DNA of 64,000 bases from Capitella teleta (lineage: Eukaryota > Annelida > Polychaeta > Capitellidae), in NCBI GenBank assembly GCA_000328365.1, contig KB299669.1, positions 2,527 through 66,526 of the forward strand, given 5' to 3'. Made by a program: the position numbers and the translations under genes. The stretch's first letter is position 1; every line of letters begins with the position of its first letter. Positions 23,098-34,866 of this stretch are shown piece by piece. The notes under the pieces are model-generated. The model searched no databases, had not been told where the DNA came from, and was given only the letters and a program-made list of their open reading frames with translations.

Positions 23098-23772
23098 ATG
23101 AGGCTGCTACTGGTTTTGACTCTGCTTGGCTGTCTTTACTTGGTTCATGCCAGGAGAAGGGTGAGACCATTTATTCTATTTATGTTCTATTTATTGAATA
23201 TCTGATATCCACCATAGTTTTGCGACATCGCTGCTGATTGTGGAGATGTGCATGGTAGAACGGTGTGTTGGAGCCACTTATGTCATCGCAATATCCCATG
23301 CAATAAGGATGATGACTGCTTCTTCTACGGTCAGTTGCTTTTATCCCATCACTCTCCTACATGTGTCTATTTCATATTTGCCAGGTTCAGCAAATGTTCC
23401 TAAATTTCGATGCTACATTGTTCCTGAAGTTGAGTGGCCGGCTGGGTATGGCACATGTGTCGAGGAAACCACAGGCGGTCAGTGAATGCACTTATAATTC
23501 ATCAATTAATGAATTTGCCGTACTTCCCATTTCTGTTCTTGATATTTCATGTGTATGTATTTTCTAACTCTTATTCCAGTTACTCACGCAATAATAATAG
23601 TAAATAATATCGATATATACTTGCATATTTATATGTTGTATCAATGATCATATCAATTGGAAATTAGAAATTACATATATATTATATAATGATCGACATT
23701 TGTTTTTACATTTCAGGAGTGAAATATGATCCACTACCTGATGAGATGGAAAACTCCATCAACCATACTTGA
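23098..23772 (+). CDS. Small secreted cysteine-rich protein
   Basis: Four exons in agreeing phase: 23098-23160, 23218-23329, 23385-23477, 23717-23772; 107 aa. Exon 1 codes a clean signal peptide, MRLLLVLTLLGCLYLVHA, followed by ARRR, which looks like a basic processing site. The mature part has eight cysteines (FCDIAADC, TVCWSHLC, IPCNKDDDC, FRCYIV, YGTC) and an acidic tail ending NSINHT with a potential N-glycosylation site. AATAAA lies at 24095-24100. The PCNKDDDC piece recalls WAP/EB-type disulfide modules, but spacing does not match any family I can name. Secreted defence, venom-like or signalling peptide are all possible; none is shown. Confidence 0.7.
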
Positions 23773-25866
23773 TTCTGTAATGCAGATCTCTGCCACTCTC
23801 TTGCCTTCTATATAGCTGCTCATCATTACCTTGGTTGTTAAATGAATATCTTAATGACAAGATTTTTGCGTTATCAGATTATCACTTAGGGGGTTGATTT
23901 TATATTGCATGGGCAGTGCATTTATTAATGTAGTTATGGGTATATCCAATAATTCGATTTAAATTCTCTTGATATGAGATGTTTTTACATGTATATTATT
24001 ATATAAACTTTTTTTTTCTTTTTTCATTTTCCTATTTTTTTTTTTATTATCTTTCTATGTATGGGAATTGATAGAATTTGTTGTTTTTGTGGGGAATAAA
24101 TACAGTTGTTATTAAAAAAATTCTTCGTTGTAACTTCAAGTTTGTTTATGTCATTGCATTTAATTAACACTTAGGAGGTAATCCAATAAATAAATACAAG
24201 TTAGGTCAGGAACAAGGTGACGGAAAGGGGAGGGATAACATCCCTATAATGCGCCTCATGATTCATACATATAATTACGAAAAAATTACAGTTGATCGCA
24301 ACGGTTCCGGAAATTTATATCCGGGTACTAATACCCATGTACCCGTTCTGTTACTAAGCTACATGCCGAGATATGGCAATAGTATAGGAGGGTCATGTCC
24401 TACCAGTGCCTATGGCGCTCATTTAATTGAATAAGGAACACTGCCGTTTAAAATCCCATACCACAGCGAATCTCGGCGCAGATCAGTAAGTGTACTTACA
24501 GAAGAAAAATATAATAGAACATAAATGCTATACCAGCTATTGGAATTGTCATGCTATATGGTTACTTAACGTTAAAATTCATGGTCAACCGATTGTAAAA
24601 AATCTATATGTCCAATGTGAATACGTAATTCAACTATCTCTTGACACATGTGTGATAGTGACGGGTGTTTCGCTGAAAGTGTGAGGGAATCTTCATTAAA
24701 TTAAACTTGATGTTGAGCATAAATGAGCATAATATGTCCGTACACCACCTTTGTTGTGCGCTATAAAGCCTGCTCGAATCCGGTAGCTTGTTACATGAAT
24801 GAGCATAACATGTCCATAATCTTTGTTGCATTGTGGTATAAGCTCGATCGACACACTTTTGGAATTGCAGCAGTTTTGGGATTCTTACAATAACGCGCAT
24901 ATAGTGCGTGCGAGCCAGTGTCCCGGTAAACAACCCCTACGGATACCGGAATTCATAGCGCAGATTCACTGGTGAAATCGAATTGGACAATGGATAATCA
25001 TAACGTTTTCTCGTGATTTTCATTATTCATAATTGACGACCATTCGTCATGCAATGATGGACTTTTTTCCGACCAGCTAATTTGACTTTTTCTGCATAAT
25101 TTGACAACAATATTCGATTATATTTCGAACCAAAATCTAGCTTCGAAGCGATGCTGTTTAGTACTGTTTACGAAGCCGTCACCATAGTAACTGTTTCGGG
25201 CGCAGCTATCATGTTGCCGAAATAGTATCCAAATTAAGCGAAATAGGAGGAAATACGAAAGAATTGAGAGAGTCCGCGGTGCTCGTGCCTTTTTATAAAC
25301 AAGGAAAGGGGGCCAGGAACTTACTATATTTTGTGTAGAATGATCAAATAGGGTTTACGTTTCACGAAATTGGCTTCATATGGTTCATATTATTGTGGAT
25401 TTGTGGATCTTTAATGCTAGACAACTTTCAAATGGATTTATCTGTTTCTTACTGTACTGGTAATTAATTACTCACACCCTGTGAAATCCATTACTATTTC
25501 ATCGTATGTATTGATCCTTAGCAACAAATACACTGTATCAGAACATTGCACCACTGCATGCGGATCGAAGCCGACTCTTCGCCGGGCGATGCTAACCTTA
25601 AGCTCCCCTCTAAATGAAGCCCATGCACGTGGTGCAGAATTCACTTGTTTGATAGAATAAGGTATGCTTCAAGCTTCAATGGTGACGCGAATGGTTATCT
25701 TCGAGGAAAACACGCGCACATACACTTTATCATATTGCCGATAGCTGCGCACGAGCCGGTTCTTTCACAGAGTGCACTCGCACCAACAGCCGATCGATCG
25801 GTGTTCCCGACTCGCTGAGCGTGAGGACATCTATCTCTGCGTTGTGATGTGGCCCTGTGGATCATC
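23773..25866. other. Intergenic stretch with a short direct repeat
   Basis: Holds the 3' UTR of the cysteine-rich gene and the upstream region of the SEC14-like gene. Two similar units begin GAGCATAATATGTCC (24725) and GAGCATAACATGTCC (24802), about 77 bp apart. No gene recognised. Confidence 0.45.
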
Positions 25867-27084
25867 ATGAGCGGACACCAGGGGGAATTATCCCCCAGCC
25901 AAGAAGAGGCGCTGAAGCAGGTATACTCTGCCTTCCATCGTTCAATTCAGTTCATTCGTTCACCTTAAACATCAGCAAATAGCATGCACGGTGACACTCC
26001 GTCTTTGGAAAACAGGAAAGTGAATAATTTAAATTAAAGAACTGTGCGGATTTAGTGCATCTAGGTTGCTGCTCCTCGCACATCCTTTATTTCTGCTGAG
26101 CAAGCTATTTATGTGCTCTAGCTGTGACCATTTGCACTTGGAACATCTATTAGTTTTATAATATCGTGAGCTGATATACGACATTCTGCATAATGCTGTA
26201 TAGTCTATACGTACAAGTCTCAGTGGCTTCAAGAAATACGGACTGCATTTGCAGTCTGCTCGCAGCATGTTTCACAGCCGACCTTTGACCCATGCACTCT
26301 TTTTGTTGTCGTCTGCAGATGAAAGATGCTATAGCTGATGTTTGGTCTGATGAATTCACTGATGGTTATATTCTACAATGGCTCCGAGGTAGGATGACAT
26401 AATAATTCATGTGCATTGTTCCGTATCCAATCGTCACTCTTTATATTTTGCGAAATAAGCAACTATAGGGCCTATGTATAATTCATTTTGTATATCGCAA
26501 TATCCAGAAATATACTAGGAGAACTCTCTAAAAATCACGTATTCTTGAATCTTGACTATAAAGTATTTATTTTATTCGGTCTCCATTCAAACTCCCATAA
26601 GGCTGTATTCCGGTTTCGTGGGAATTTTTTTGGAGACGCCTACATGTGGTCACCAAATGGAACCCGCTGCACGCTCTGCCGTCCATCAGAAGCTAAAAAT
26701 GACACTCCTATCAGACTATAGTACAGTACTAGAGTACAAGACTAAATTAATAATGCTACTTGTATATCAGCTGATAACTGTTTAATATCTCATGATGCAT
26801 AACTGAATGGACATGTTCGTGTGAGGTCAAGGACGGGTCGGTTATTGATTGGTCTCGAGTGGGTACGAAACAATGACAATTAGATAACCTAACCTCGTTA
26901 CGATGGCAAACATATAGGGCCATTATTAAAAATAGATGTGGGTGCAACTCTGTCAGCACTGAAATGCAAGGGGGGCGGGGGCTATTATTTTCCCCTAGGA
27001 ATTAACGAGGTAGAGGGGTTGTAAAATCTCTGAAATGCGCGCGATAAATAAATTAACAAGGCGGGATTAAAATTTTCCCCATTC

Positions 27085-27158
<74 letters not shown>

Positions 27159-29189
27159 AATATATGCCCCAATCAGCCAATGACGCAGCTCTTCTATTAA
27201 TTAAGGTTTTTGCTCAGATAAATATTTTTTTTTCACTGCAGTTTAGACCAGATAACAGGGGAATCCGATACAATCGCTATTCCTAACTAACAATTACATG
27301 TAACAAACTTTGATATGATCAATTTTCCAGCAAGAAAATTCAATGTCAACAAAGCTGAAAAGATGCTGAGGGATGTGAGTAACACTATTGACCCCCATCC
27401 AGAAGACGTGTTTAATGTTCACATCTTATCTTATCTTATTTTAGCATTTAGAATGGCGCAAAACTTACCAAATTGACACCATACTTGAGGCGTGGAACGT
27501 TCCCGAAGTCCTCTCGAAATACTTTCCTGGGGGATATGCGGGATTTGAATTCGATGGAACTCCCATTTGGATTGATTGTATTGGAAGGCTTGATCTGAAA
27601 GGTAAGAAATCCTTTTTTTGCACGCATACTTAAGATACAACGTTTTTATGATCTTTGGATATGCATGCAATACATAATATAGAAGAGGAAAAAAATATAA
27701 TGGATCAACAAGAAAAACATTATTATAATTATGCATTTTTTATATGGTTTTTCGTCAGGAATGATCTACTCTGCTTCAAAGAAAGATATCCTCAAATACA
27801 AAGCCAGGCAGAACGAGTATTTATTGAAAGTTATTCACCCTCAAATTTCCAAGAAACTGGGTCATCCTATGGAACAAATGTCTCTCATATTTGACATGGA
27901 AGGGATCGGGATGAATCACCTGTGGAAACCATGTGAGTGCATTCGCGATATGATTGATACTTTTTATCACTCAGCATGCTTTCAGCTCTTGATACTTTTA
28001 CTGAGATTATGAAGATGTACGAAGCGAATTATCCAGAAACTATGAAAACAACGTATATTGTCAATGGTGAGAATATGCCGTGTGTGTATAGTTATTTTTG
28101 ATGATGAATTACAAGTTAAACTGTTAGCCCCAAAATTGCCTATACATATTCTAAATTGTGTAAATGTTTTCTGTGATCATAAGCTGTTCAATTGGCTACT
28201 AGTTAAAATCTTATAAATGAAGATGGATTATCATAATGTACATGTTAATTTATTAATGGAACTCTCAATTATTTCGTGCTTTTCTAGCGCCGAAGATCTT
28301 CCCCATATTATTCAATATCGTGAAACCATTTTTACGCGAGGAAACAAGAGATAAAATCAAAATGTTTGGAGGTGAGTATTGGTTTCATGCTCTCCGTTGT
28401 TCAGCATTGCAATTGTAGCAAATTGGAAGGAGGAGTTGGTCAAGTACATTGACCCCGAGCACCTACCCGTCCATTGGGGCGGAAAGGCAACGGACCCAGA
28501 TGGAGATCCCTTTTGCGCATCCAAAGTAATCTCAGTTTATCACTACATGCTCACTGCATTGATTAGCGTTGTACAGGTGTGCCTGGGAGGACCAGTACCT
28601 GAGGAATTCAACATTCCAAGTATGACTGAGAACAGCAATTTGCAAGGCTTCACTACAGCCGTCATTGCTAGGGGTTCAGATCTCAAACTAGTCATTGATG
28701 TTGAGAAGCCAGGGAGCATATTGAAGTGAGTCAACATTACGTCATGCAAGAGTACCACCAAATTTAACGATATAAGGCTGTAAGGTCTTATTAGCTTGTA
28801 TCTATATGCACGTGAATTATAATTGTGTGCTGTAGATGGAACTTTGCGACTGATGGCATGGACATTACTTTTGGAATTCGTCACAATCCCATTTCGAACA
28901 AAACGAATGACATGGACAAAATGGAGACTTTGGTGAGACCGGAGAGGATCAACAGTCACATAGTGCCAGAGTATGGCAGCATAACTTGTGACAAAAGTGG
29001 GTCATGTGAGTACACATATTGCAATATCAGCGTCCTGATGACGTCTATGTTCTACCATTTATAGATATTGTGCTGTTTGATAACTCATATAGTTGGTTGC
29101 ATGCAAAGAAAATCTCCTATTTCTTAGAAGTCTTGGATCCAAATGTTTGTGAACTGGTAAACGAAGATTCAGCCTGCACCAAGATCTGA
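25867..29189 (+). CDS. SEC14L2: SEC14-like lipid-transfer protein (SEC14L2 type), complete
   Basis: Eleven exons, all in phase, 404 aa (human SEC14L2 is 403): 25867-25920, 26319-26388, 27331-27374, 27445-27601, 27759-27932, 27986-28066, 28288-28371, 28419-28525, 28577-28725, 28836-29005, 29065-29189. Parts: CRAL-TRIO N-terminal helices (ILQWLRARKFNVNKAEKMLR, residues about 33-53), the CRAL-TRIO lipid pocket (GMIYSASKKD; APKIFPILFNIVKPFL), the diagnostic LPVHWGGKATDPDGDPFC, and a C-terminal GOLD beta-sandwich (from about 260). The family binds tocopherol, squalene or phosphoinositides and moves them between membranes; the ligand here is unknown. The 51-nt intron 8 has length 3n and no stop, so its retention would keep the frame. 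Intron 2 holds a long AT microsatellite. Confidence 0.93.
27087..27156. repeat. AT dinucleotide microsatellite
   Basis: About 35 uninterrupted AT units in intron 2 of the SEC14-like gene; likely polymorphic in length. Confidence 0.95.
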
Positions 29190-29639
29190 TTCTTATGTCT
29201 GTTAAAGGGAAATAGCTATACCATTATTTTTGATGAAATGCACTTGTTCGATCAGGATTATACACGTATATCAGCTGCTGATATTGTTTACCAATCATTC
29301 AAAGTTCTGAGTGATCAACATTCTTTTTTTTTTTTTTTTTCCATACTTAGCACTCACAAAATCACCGGTTATCTATATTCACTTCTGTGTATCTGCTGAC
29401 ATTGTGTTCCGCTAACCGTGGATGTGGGGCAATCATTCATCGTTAATTCCTGCTGTGATTAATGGCGAAAAGAGGGATGCAATCGCCTCTCTGCTAAGAG
29501 TGGTTGTATGGAATTATGTGATATTGATTCAATTAAACTTTTGACAAATCCATTTTTCTTTTGATTATTTTCATGTCATATGGGAACAATAGAGGCGTGT
29601 TTAACCTTACATTACCTTACCTTACCTGTGAGCAAGCAT

Positions 29640-30175
29640 TTAATGCTTTAATTCGTCGTTCCGTGTGTTGGTGACGGACGGTTCGGCTTCGAAATTATAG
29701 AGGGTTGGGTGTTTTTTTAGGTATTTATTTAGAATGTTTTAATACAATTATTGATTAGGGTAGTGAATTAGGGTAATGAATGTGCTCTTAAGGTAGTTTT
29801 TGGTCTGCTTTCAGCTAGTTTAAAACTATGTCCCCTTGTTGTTGTTGGGTTGTGTAGAGTCCATAGTTCAGAGGGATTGACAGAGTAATAATTAAATATA
29901 GTAATAGTAAGAATGATATGCCTCAAAGAGGTCTAGCTCCTTGCATTCTGCATGCGGTGTACCAGAGTTGGCAGGTCTAGTTTTTGGAGCCTCTCCTCAT
30001 AGCTGAAGTTTCTTAATTCGGTGGATAGCTTAGTGGATCTTCTCTGGACACCTTCAATTTGTCTAATGTATCTTTTAAGAGTAGGCTACCAAACTGCTCC
30101 ACGGTATTCTAGGTCTGGTCTGACAATTGCGGTATACAGTCAATTAATTAGGACTTCTGTCCAGTGTTGACTAAG
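29640..30175 (-). mobile_element. Decayed LINE fragment (CR1-like reverse transcriptase C-terminus)
   Basis: Reading the minus strand from about 30140: LYTAIVRPDLEYRGAVW, IEGVQRRSTKLSTELRN, FSYEERLQKLDLPTL, then TRGHSFKLAESRPKT nearer 29830. This is the tail of a CR1/L2-like reverse transcriptase. Several stops and frame changes show it is old and dead. Confidence 0.75.
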
Positions 30176-30537
30176 CTGCCAGGACAAGTGTCTATTAATT
30201 AAATTATTCTCTTAATGTAATTATATTCAATTCATGCAATTAATAGTCCTACTGTCCTAGAATGCTCTACAAAGGAGGCAAATCGACAATAGATTTATTT
30301 TCAGAAATATTTTATTGCAATTGGTGTTTCAAATGAATACGGAAATAAGTTGTTAAAATATAGTGAAATGAATTGAAATTAAAAGGAGAATACTTAAACA
30401 GTCTATTATAGCTATAGGTATCTCGAAAAGAAACAAGCGTATCACTATACTATTTTTTTGGGAATTTGACCAGATTAAGCTTAAAACAAATTTCACACAC
30501 TGTCTCAAAAAATATAAGTCATTTGAATACTAAATAT

Positions 30538-30584
30538 TCAGTTTATTCAGTTTATTCAGTTTATTCAGTTTATTCAGTTTATTA
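30538..30584. repeat. Short tandem repeat, 9-bp unit
   Basis: About five copies of GTTTATTCA in direct order. Confidence 0.9.
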
Positions 30585-31129
30585 CTCTCTGGTTCAGGGC
30601 AACAGAGTAACCCTCTAAGGTTTACATAATTTGACGAAATGAGACGAAGTATTTGGAAAAACAATCCTGCCCTTTAATTTCCATTAAACTCATAAATCAC
30701 GATTAAAACAATAAAGGCCAAATTTTGCCACGCAGTTCCACGCAATGTTATACCCAACACATTCACAAATTAGGCCACCGTTATTCCCCATATTTCCTTT
30801 TCTGGAAATTTTCACAAAAGTCTGTTTTGGAACTTTTTAACTTACATTCATTATCAATTTTAGTGATAGGCAGGACAGTATAACTATAATGACTATGTTT
30901 TACTTAAAATACAAATAATAAATATTATATTGGGTATCGATAGCTAATAAACACGACTCGTGGTGATAACATAAAGCTCCATTACCTCCACCTTCAATGA
31001 TTACAGGAGTGTCTGAACAATCACATATTATGTAAACATCATACTTATTCAGATATAATTCTACATAATGGAAATATTGTCAAGAGCTCTCCTGCTGGTA
31101 GAACCGACTCTTCAGTTCCGTTTGCCTTC
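30585..31129. other. Intergenic stretch
   Basis: AT-rich; the 3' UTR of the following minus-strand gene must lie at its right end. Nothing else recognised. Confidence 0.4.
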
Positions 31130-31994
31130 TTATACCTGATACCTAATGATAAAAAATAAGGTAAACAAAAGGTTTATGTGACGTCAGATAAACTCACGGT
31201 TCGATGGCCATTTGCTCCAACGAGAAATCCTGGTTTCCGTGCACTTCCTCAGTATAGCCAGTGTGCTCATCACTCTCGTAGCTTTCGTTGCTCTCCAACG
31301 CGTAGATTTCTTCTTCAGACTCGGGGACGTCTTTTGCCTCTTTGGCGTATGGTTCGGGGATGTCGTTGTAGTAAGAGGCTAAATTCGAATAGAAACTTTA
31401 TAATACTGCAATGATGATGCAACGATATCGGAGATGCTTCCAGAAAGTCCTTTACTAGTATCTCAATAGGGGTAATCATTGTATTTACCTATTTAAGAAA
31501 ATCAAGGACGTTAGATTTGACCTACCTCTATTATAATACCCTCTGGCTACAAGGTTTTCCGAACAGAATTCATAAACATTGTAGTATGACCCTTGTTTGA
31601 AGTTTTCTAATGGAGGATTGGCCGATCCAGCTGCACATGGCTGGATTGTTTTCTGACCATTGGAACAGAAAGCGAAGCTAAATTGGTCAACATAATAGAG
31701 ACCGTCAACACTACCGCAATCACCTGCCAAAATGCACCAATAAACAACATGATTCAAATCAATCTGAATTTGCGAACCTGTCAGAGTGCCGTGGTACGCA
31801 AGCTTCGAAGGACCGTACGCTGGAGGAGCTGCTGGCAGATATGGCTGTCTGTAGTAGTATCCGGGATGAACAAATGGGTATCCATAGTAACCACCGTAGT
31901 AACCGTAACCATGGTAACCATACGGATACCCGTAATACGGCAAACTCGACGCAAGGGAAGCCGAGAGAGTGAGAACTAACAGTGTTCCGATCAT
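31130..31994 (-). CDS. Secreted Tyr/Gly-rich protein with a C-terminal cysteine domain
   Basis: Four exons in phase: 31778-31994, 31526-31723, 31198-31378, 31130-31142; 202 aa. The start at 31994 gives a signal peptide MIGTLLVLTLSASLASS; an in-frame ATG further upstream would destroy it. Then follows a low-complexity GYPYGYHGYGYYGGYYGYP stretch and a proline-rich linker, a domain with DCGSVDGLYYVDQFSFAFC, IQPCAAGS and VYEFCSENLVARGYY (four to five cysteines, reminiscent of chitin-binding peritrophin folds but not a clean match), and an acidic tail (ESEEEIYALESNESYES). A matrix or cuticle-like coat protein is plausible. The 54-nt first intron (31724-31777) is 3n and stop-free, so an isoform 18 residues longer can exist. 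Confidence 0.7.
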
Positions 31995-32045
31995 GTTGAC
32001 CTGAAGGTGTACTTGCGTCGTTGTTGACAACACAACGACCAATGG

Positions 32046-32052
32046 TTATATA
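32046..32052 (-). promoter_or_regulatory. TATA box of the Tyr/Gly-rich protein gene
   Basis: TATATAA on the minus strand, about 52 nt ahead of the start codon, implying a very short 5' UTR of 20-30 nt. Confidence 0.6.
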
Positions 32053-32059
32053 GAAGATG

Positions 32060-32555
32060 AGCCTGGCAGGGGGGCATATCTGCCACCTGGTGCATCACAG
32101 CATGTTGGACACACGCGAAATGATCAGGTATGTGTAATGATGAGCATGCACTCATGTGCCAAGGTGACACACTGCTGTGTGGCATGCGACACTTCTTTTG
32201 TTATCGTTTCTCTTTTTGTTTTGTTTCTGTGTTCAACATTACGATGTCATTAGGACGCTCGTAACACAGGATTTGTGTTGATTTTGTTCTTTGTTGATCA
32301 TTATTCTTCCGCGTGTCCATGATAATTGTAACGTCGATAGTGTGACGCGCACCTTCAAGCAGCAGTCTCCTTTGCTCAAAATAAAGCACACACATGAAAC
32401 CACAAGGTTTAATCTAACTTTTATTATTATCATTATTTACACCCCAAATCAATGTATACACAGAAGTATTATAACTTATAAGGACAAACACCATTACAGA
32501 TAAAACACGTGTACATGTTTTGATAAAACTTTTTGGTAACAGTAATTGCAGTTGA
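32060..32555. other. Intergenic stretch between two minus-strand genes
   Basis: Upstream region of the Tyr/Gly-rich gene and 3' UTR of the Pro/His peptide gene. Nothing else recognised. Confidence 0.4.
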
Positions 32556-33817
32556 TCAATGCGGATGTGGTGGTGGGTGGTCCCCATGAGGGTGTGGGGG
32601 TTTCCCGTCCTTGGGAGGGGGGTGTCCTCCATGAGGGGGGCCTTTGGGACGTCCATCTGAAGATAGAAGTATAAGTGATTTGTCTTGCGTCTTGATCTCT
32701 CTTGAAAAGGAGTGGATATCCACTTGTCAATTTATATAATATCAGTAAAAGTTTGGGAATAATACATACATAATGCATGCAGACATTCACCCTATTGATT
32801 TTCCTGGGAGTTTAAACCGCGTAATTATTAAGATATGGCAAGATACGCTATATTACCAAGTAACAATATATTGGGATTATTTTGTGGCATTCTGTGTAAA
32901 AGTACGCAGACGTGAGCAAAGTACATAACAGCAAAGACAGAAAGACGAAATGTGCTAGAAATAAATTTGAAATTAATTGAATAATCTGGCAACCTACAGT
33001 GACTTTTGTCTGCATCATTTGCTCTCATTGGAAATCAAGATAATACATACATTGTATACAATTGCGTAATCCTGGTTGGATATAATTATTTTGAATGATC
33101 GTTTTCACACTATTATTAAGGTTCATACTAAGATTACATGTGTTTCAAAAGTTCAAAGCTAAAAGAAAAAACCCGAACTTATCCGATTTTGCGTATCTAA
33201 AGTACTAATAAAGCAGCGATCAATAATCTAAAAACTATAATAAAGAAACAAAATAATGTAAATTCAGACACACCTGACTGCTAATTGGTATGCACATGTG
33301 CTTAGAATTATTAGGTTTAATCAATCCGAAGTGGATCTTGGAAAATATGACCTAAGATCCCTCTTACTTTTGCATGGGCAATCATATGTTCGACACATGC
33401 ATCAACAGTTATACTAGAAAACGTTAATCAATTCATTTTAAGATAGAAGCATTTAGTACAAGGACATAATTATAATGCTTGTATTTTGCTACACCTCAAA
33501 ATTTAATTAATATTATGTCGTTTTGTGAGATTAATTTGTTATATTAATTGGTGGCGTGGCACTTGCGCTGATGTTTCAATCAAATAACCTGGTGAATAGA
33601 TTCATTAATTGGCGCCAGAGAATCAGAAATCCATTTAATTTTAGGTCCAAGACAGTTATGAAAAAACTAATAACTGTATAGTGATAATCAGAACCAATGG
33701 TCAGATTATTACGATAGGTTAGTCCGTCAAATTCAGTCATTTATAAATATATTGTTTTATATTAATTTCATAAATCACGATACCTTTAGGTCCATCGTGA
33801 GGTCCTGGGCCAGGCAT
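32556..33817 (-). CDS. Putative Pro/His/Gly-rich micropeptide
   Basis: Two exons in phase: 33784-33817 and 32556-32656; 44 aa. It starts MPGPGPHDGPKD and continues with PHGGHPPPKDGKPPHPHGD to a stop after PPHPH. There are eight histidines and many prolines, no signal peptide and no fold to expect; clustered histidines could bind metal. Support is the phase match between a donor (GTATCG) and an acceptor (TCTTCAG) and the even composition in one frame only. It could also be the 3' end of a longer product or a chance spliced ORF. Confidence 0.4.
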
Positions 33818-34465
33818 GATTTCTTATGTTTTGGTTGATTATCCTGAAAATGGAAGCAAATATGATATGCCAATTAGTAATTACCATAATTGTACTCAGA
33901 AATATAATCTATTACAAGAAATTACTAAAGATATAAGTATAGTAACGAAAACTTACAAAATAATTGCTCGCTCCCTGTGACTGTTTTGTTCTTTTGAAAT
34001 GCGTTTTTGTCTTTTATATGAAACTCGGTATCAGGTCGTGTCGGGCAACCCATTCGCTTGAAGTTATCGGCTACACGCACAGAGTGGTGTCGAGGCGGGT
34101 TGAGTGCACTTGAAATCATTATTATCATAAAAATGCATATTGTGACTAATTGATCATACGTGTGTATATCGACATAGCCAGGGCTTACAGTATGAGCAGG
34201 TTCTGGTACTTGAAATTTCGTCTTATCTCTAACTTCAATAACGATTAATACTTAGAACACCTGAGTTGCTATAATATGATACATGCTTGCATATATGCGC
34301 TTTTGATGCTCTGAAGATTTGGGGGAAATTATTGATGTTATCATCAATATGCTCAGAGATCAGCTGAGCAAACATTCGGTGTGACATCGGAATTCGCAAG
34401 CGTCAAACGGGTGGCTCAGTAACTCAATAATGATTCGATGGCACAACTCTCACAGATTCCGGTAA

Positions 34466-34498
<33 letters not shown>

Positions 34499-34866
34499 NN
34501 NNNNNNNNNNNNNNNNNNNNNNNNNNNNNNNNNNNNNNNNNNNNNNNNCTAGATATTACATAATTATATTAACAATTCCATTATTAATTGAGCTTAACGA
34601 TCTAGAAGAATCAAAGAAACTTTCAATCATTTTTCTCGATTCTCGTCTTGTGAAAAACCAACATTTCTGGCTTTCAAAGAATGTGTACTCAGAGCAATTA
34701 AGGTATGAATGAATAAATCTTGAACAAATAAATATTAAAGTGGTAGATTGTGTGCTATAATATTGATGCTTTAAATAGGCTGCACACAAGCACACCCTTC
34801 TTACGGTGCTGTGCAAATGCAGGTGTAAAGATTGTTCGGACATGACCCTTTGGTCTTTGATTTAGG
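33818..34866. other. Intergenic stretch with microsatellite and gap
   Basis: Contains a GT run (34469-34496) and 50 N (34499-34548). No gene recognised. Confidence 0.5.
34469..34548. repeat. GT microsatellite abutting a 50-N gap
   Basis: Fourteen GT units run directly into an assembly gap of exactly 50 N, probably a collapse caused by the repeat itself. Confidence 0.9.
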
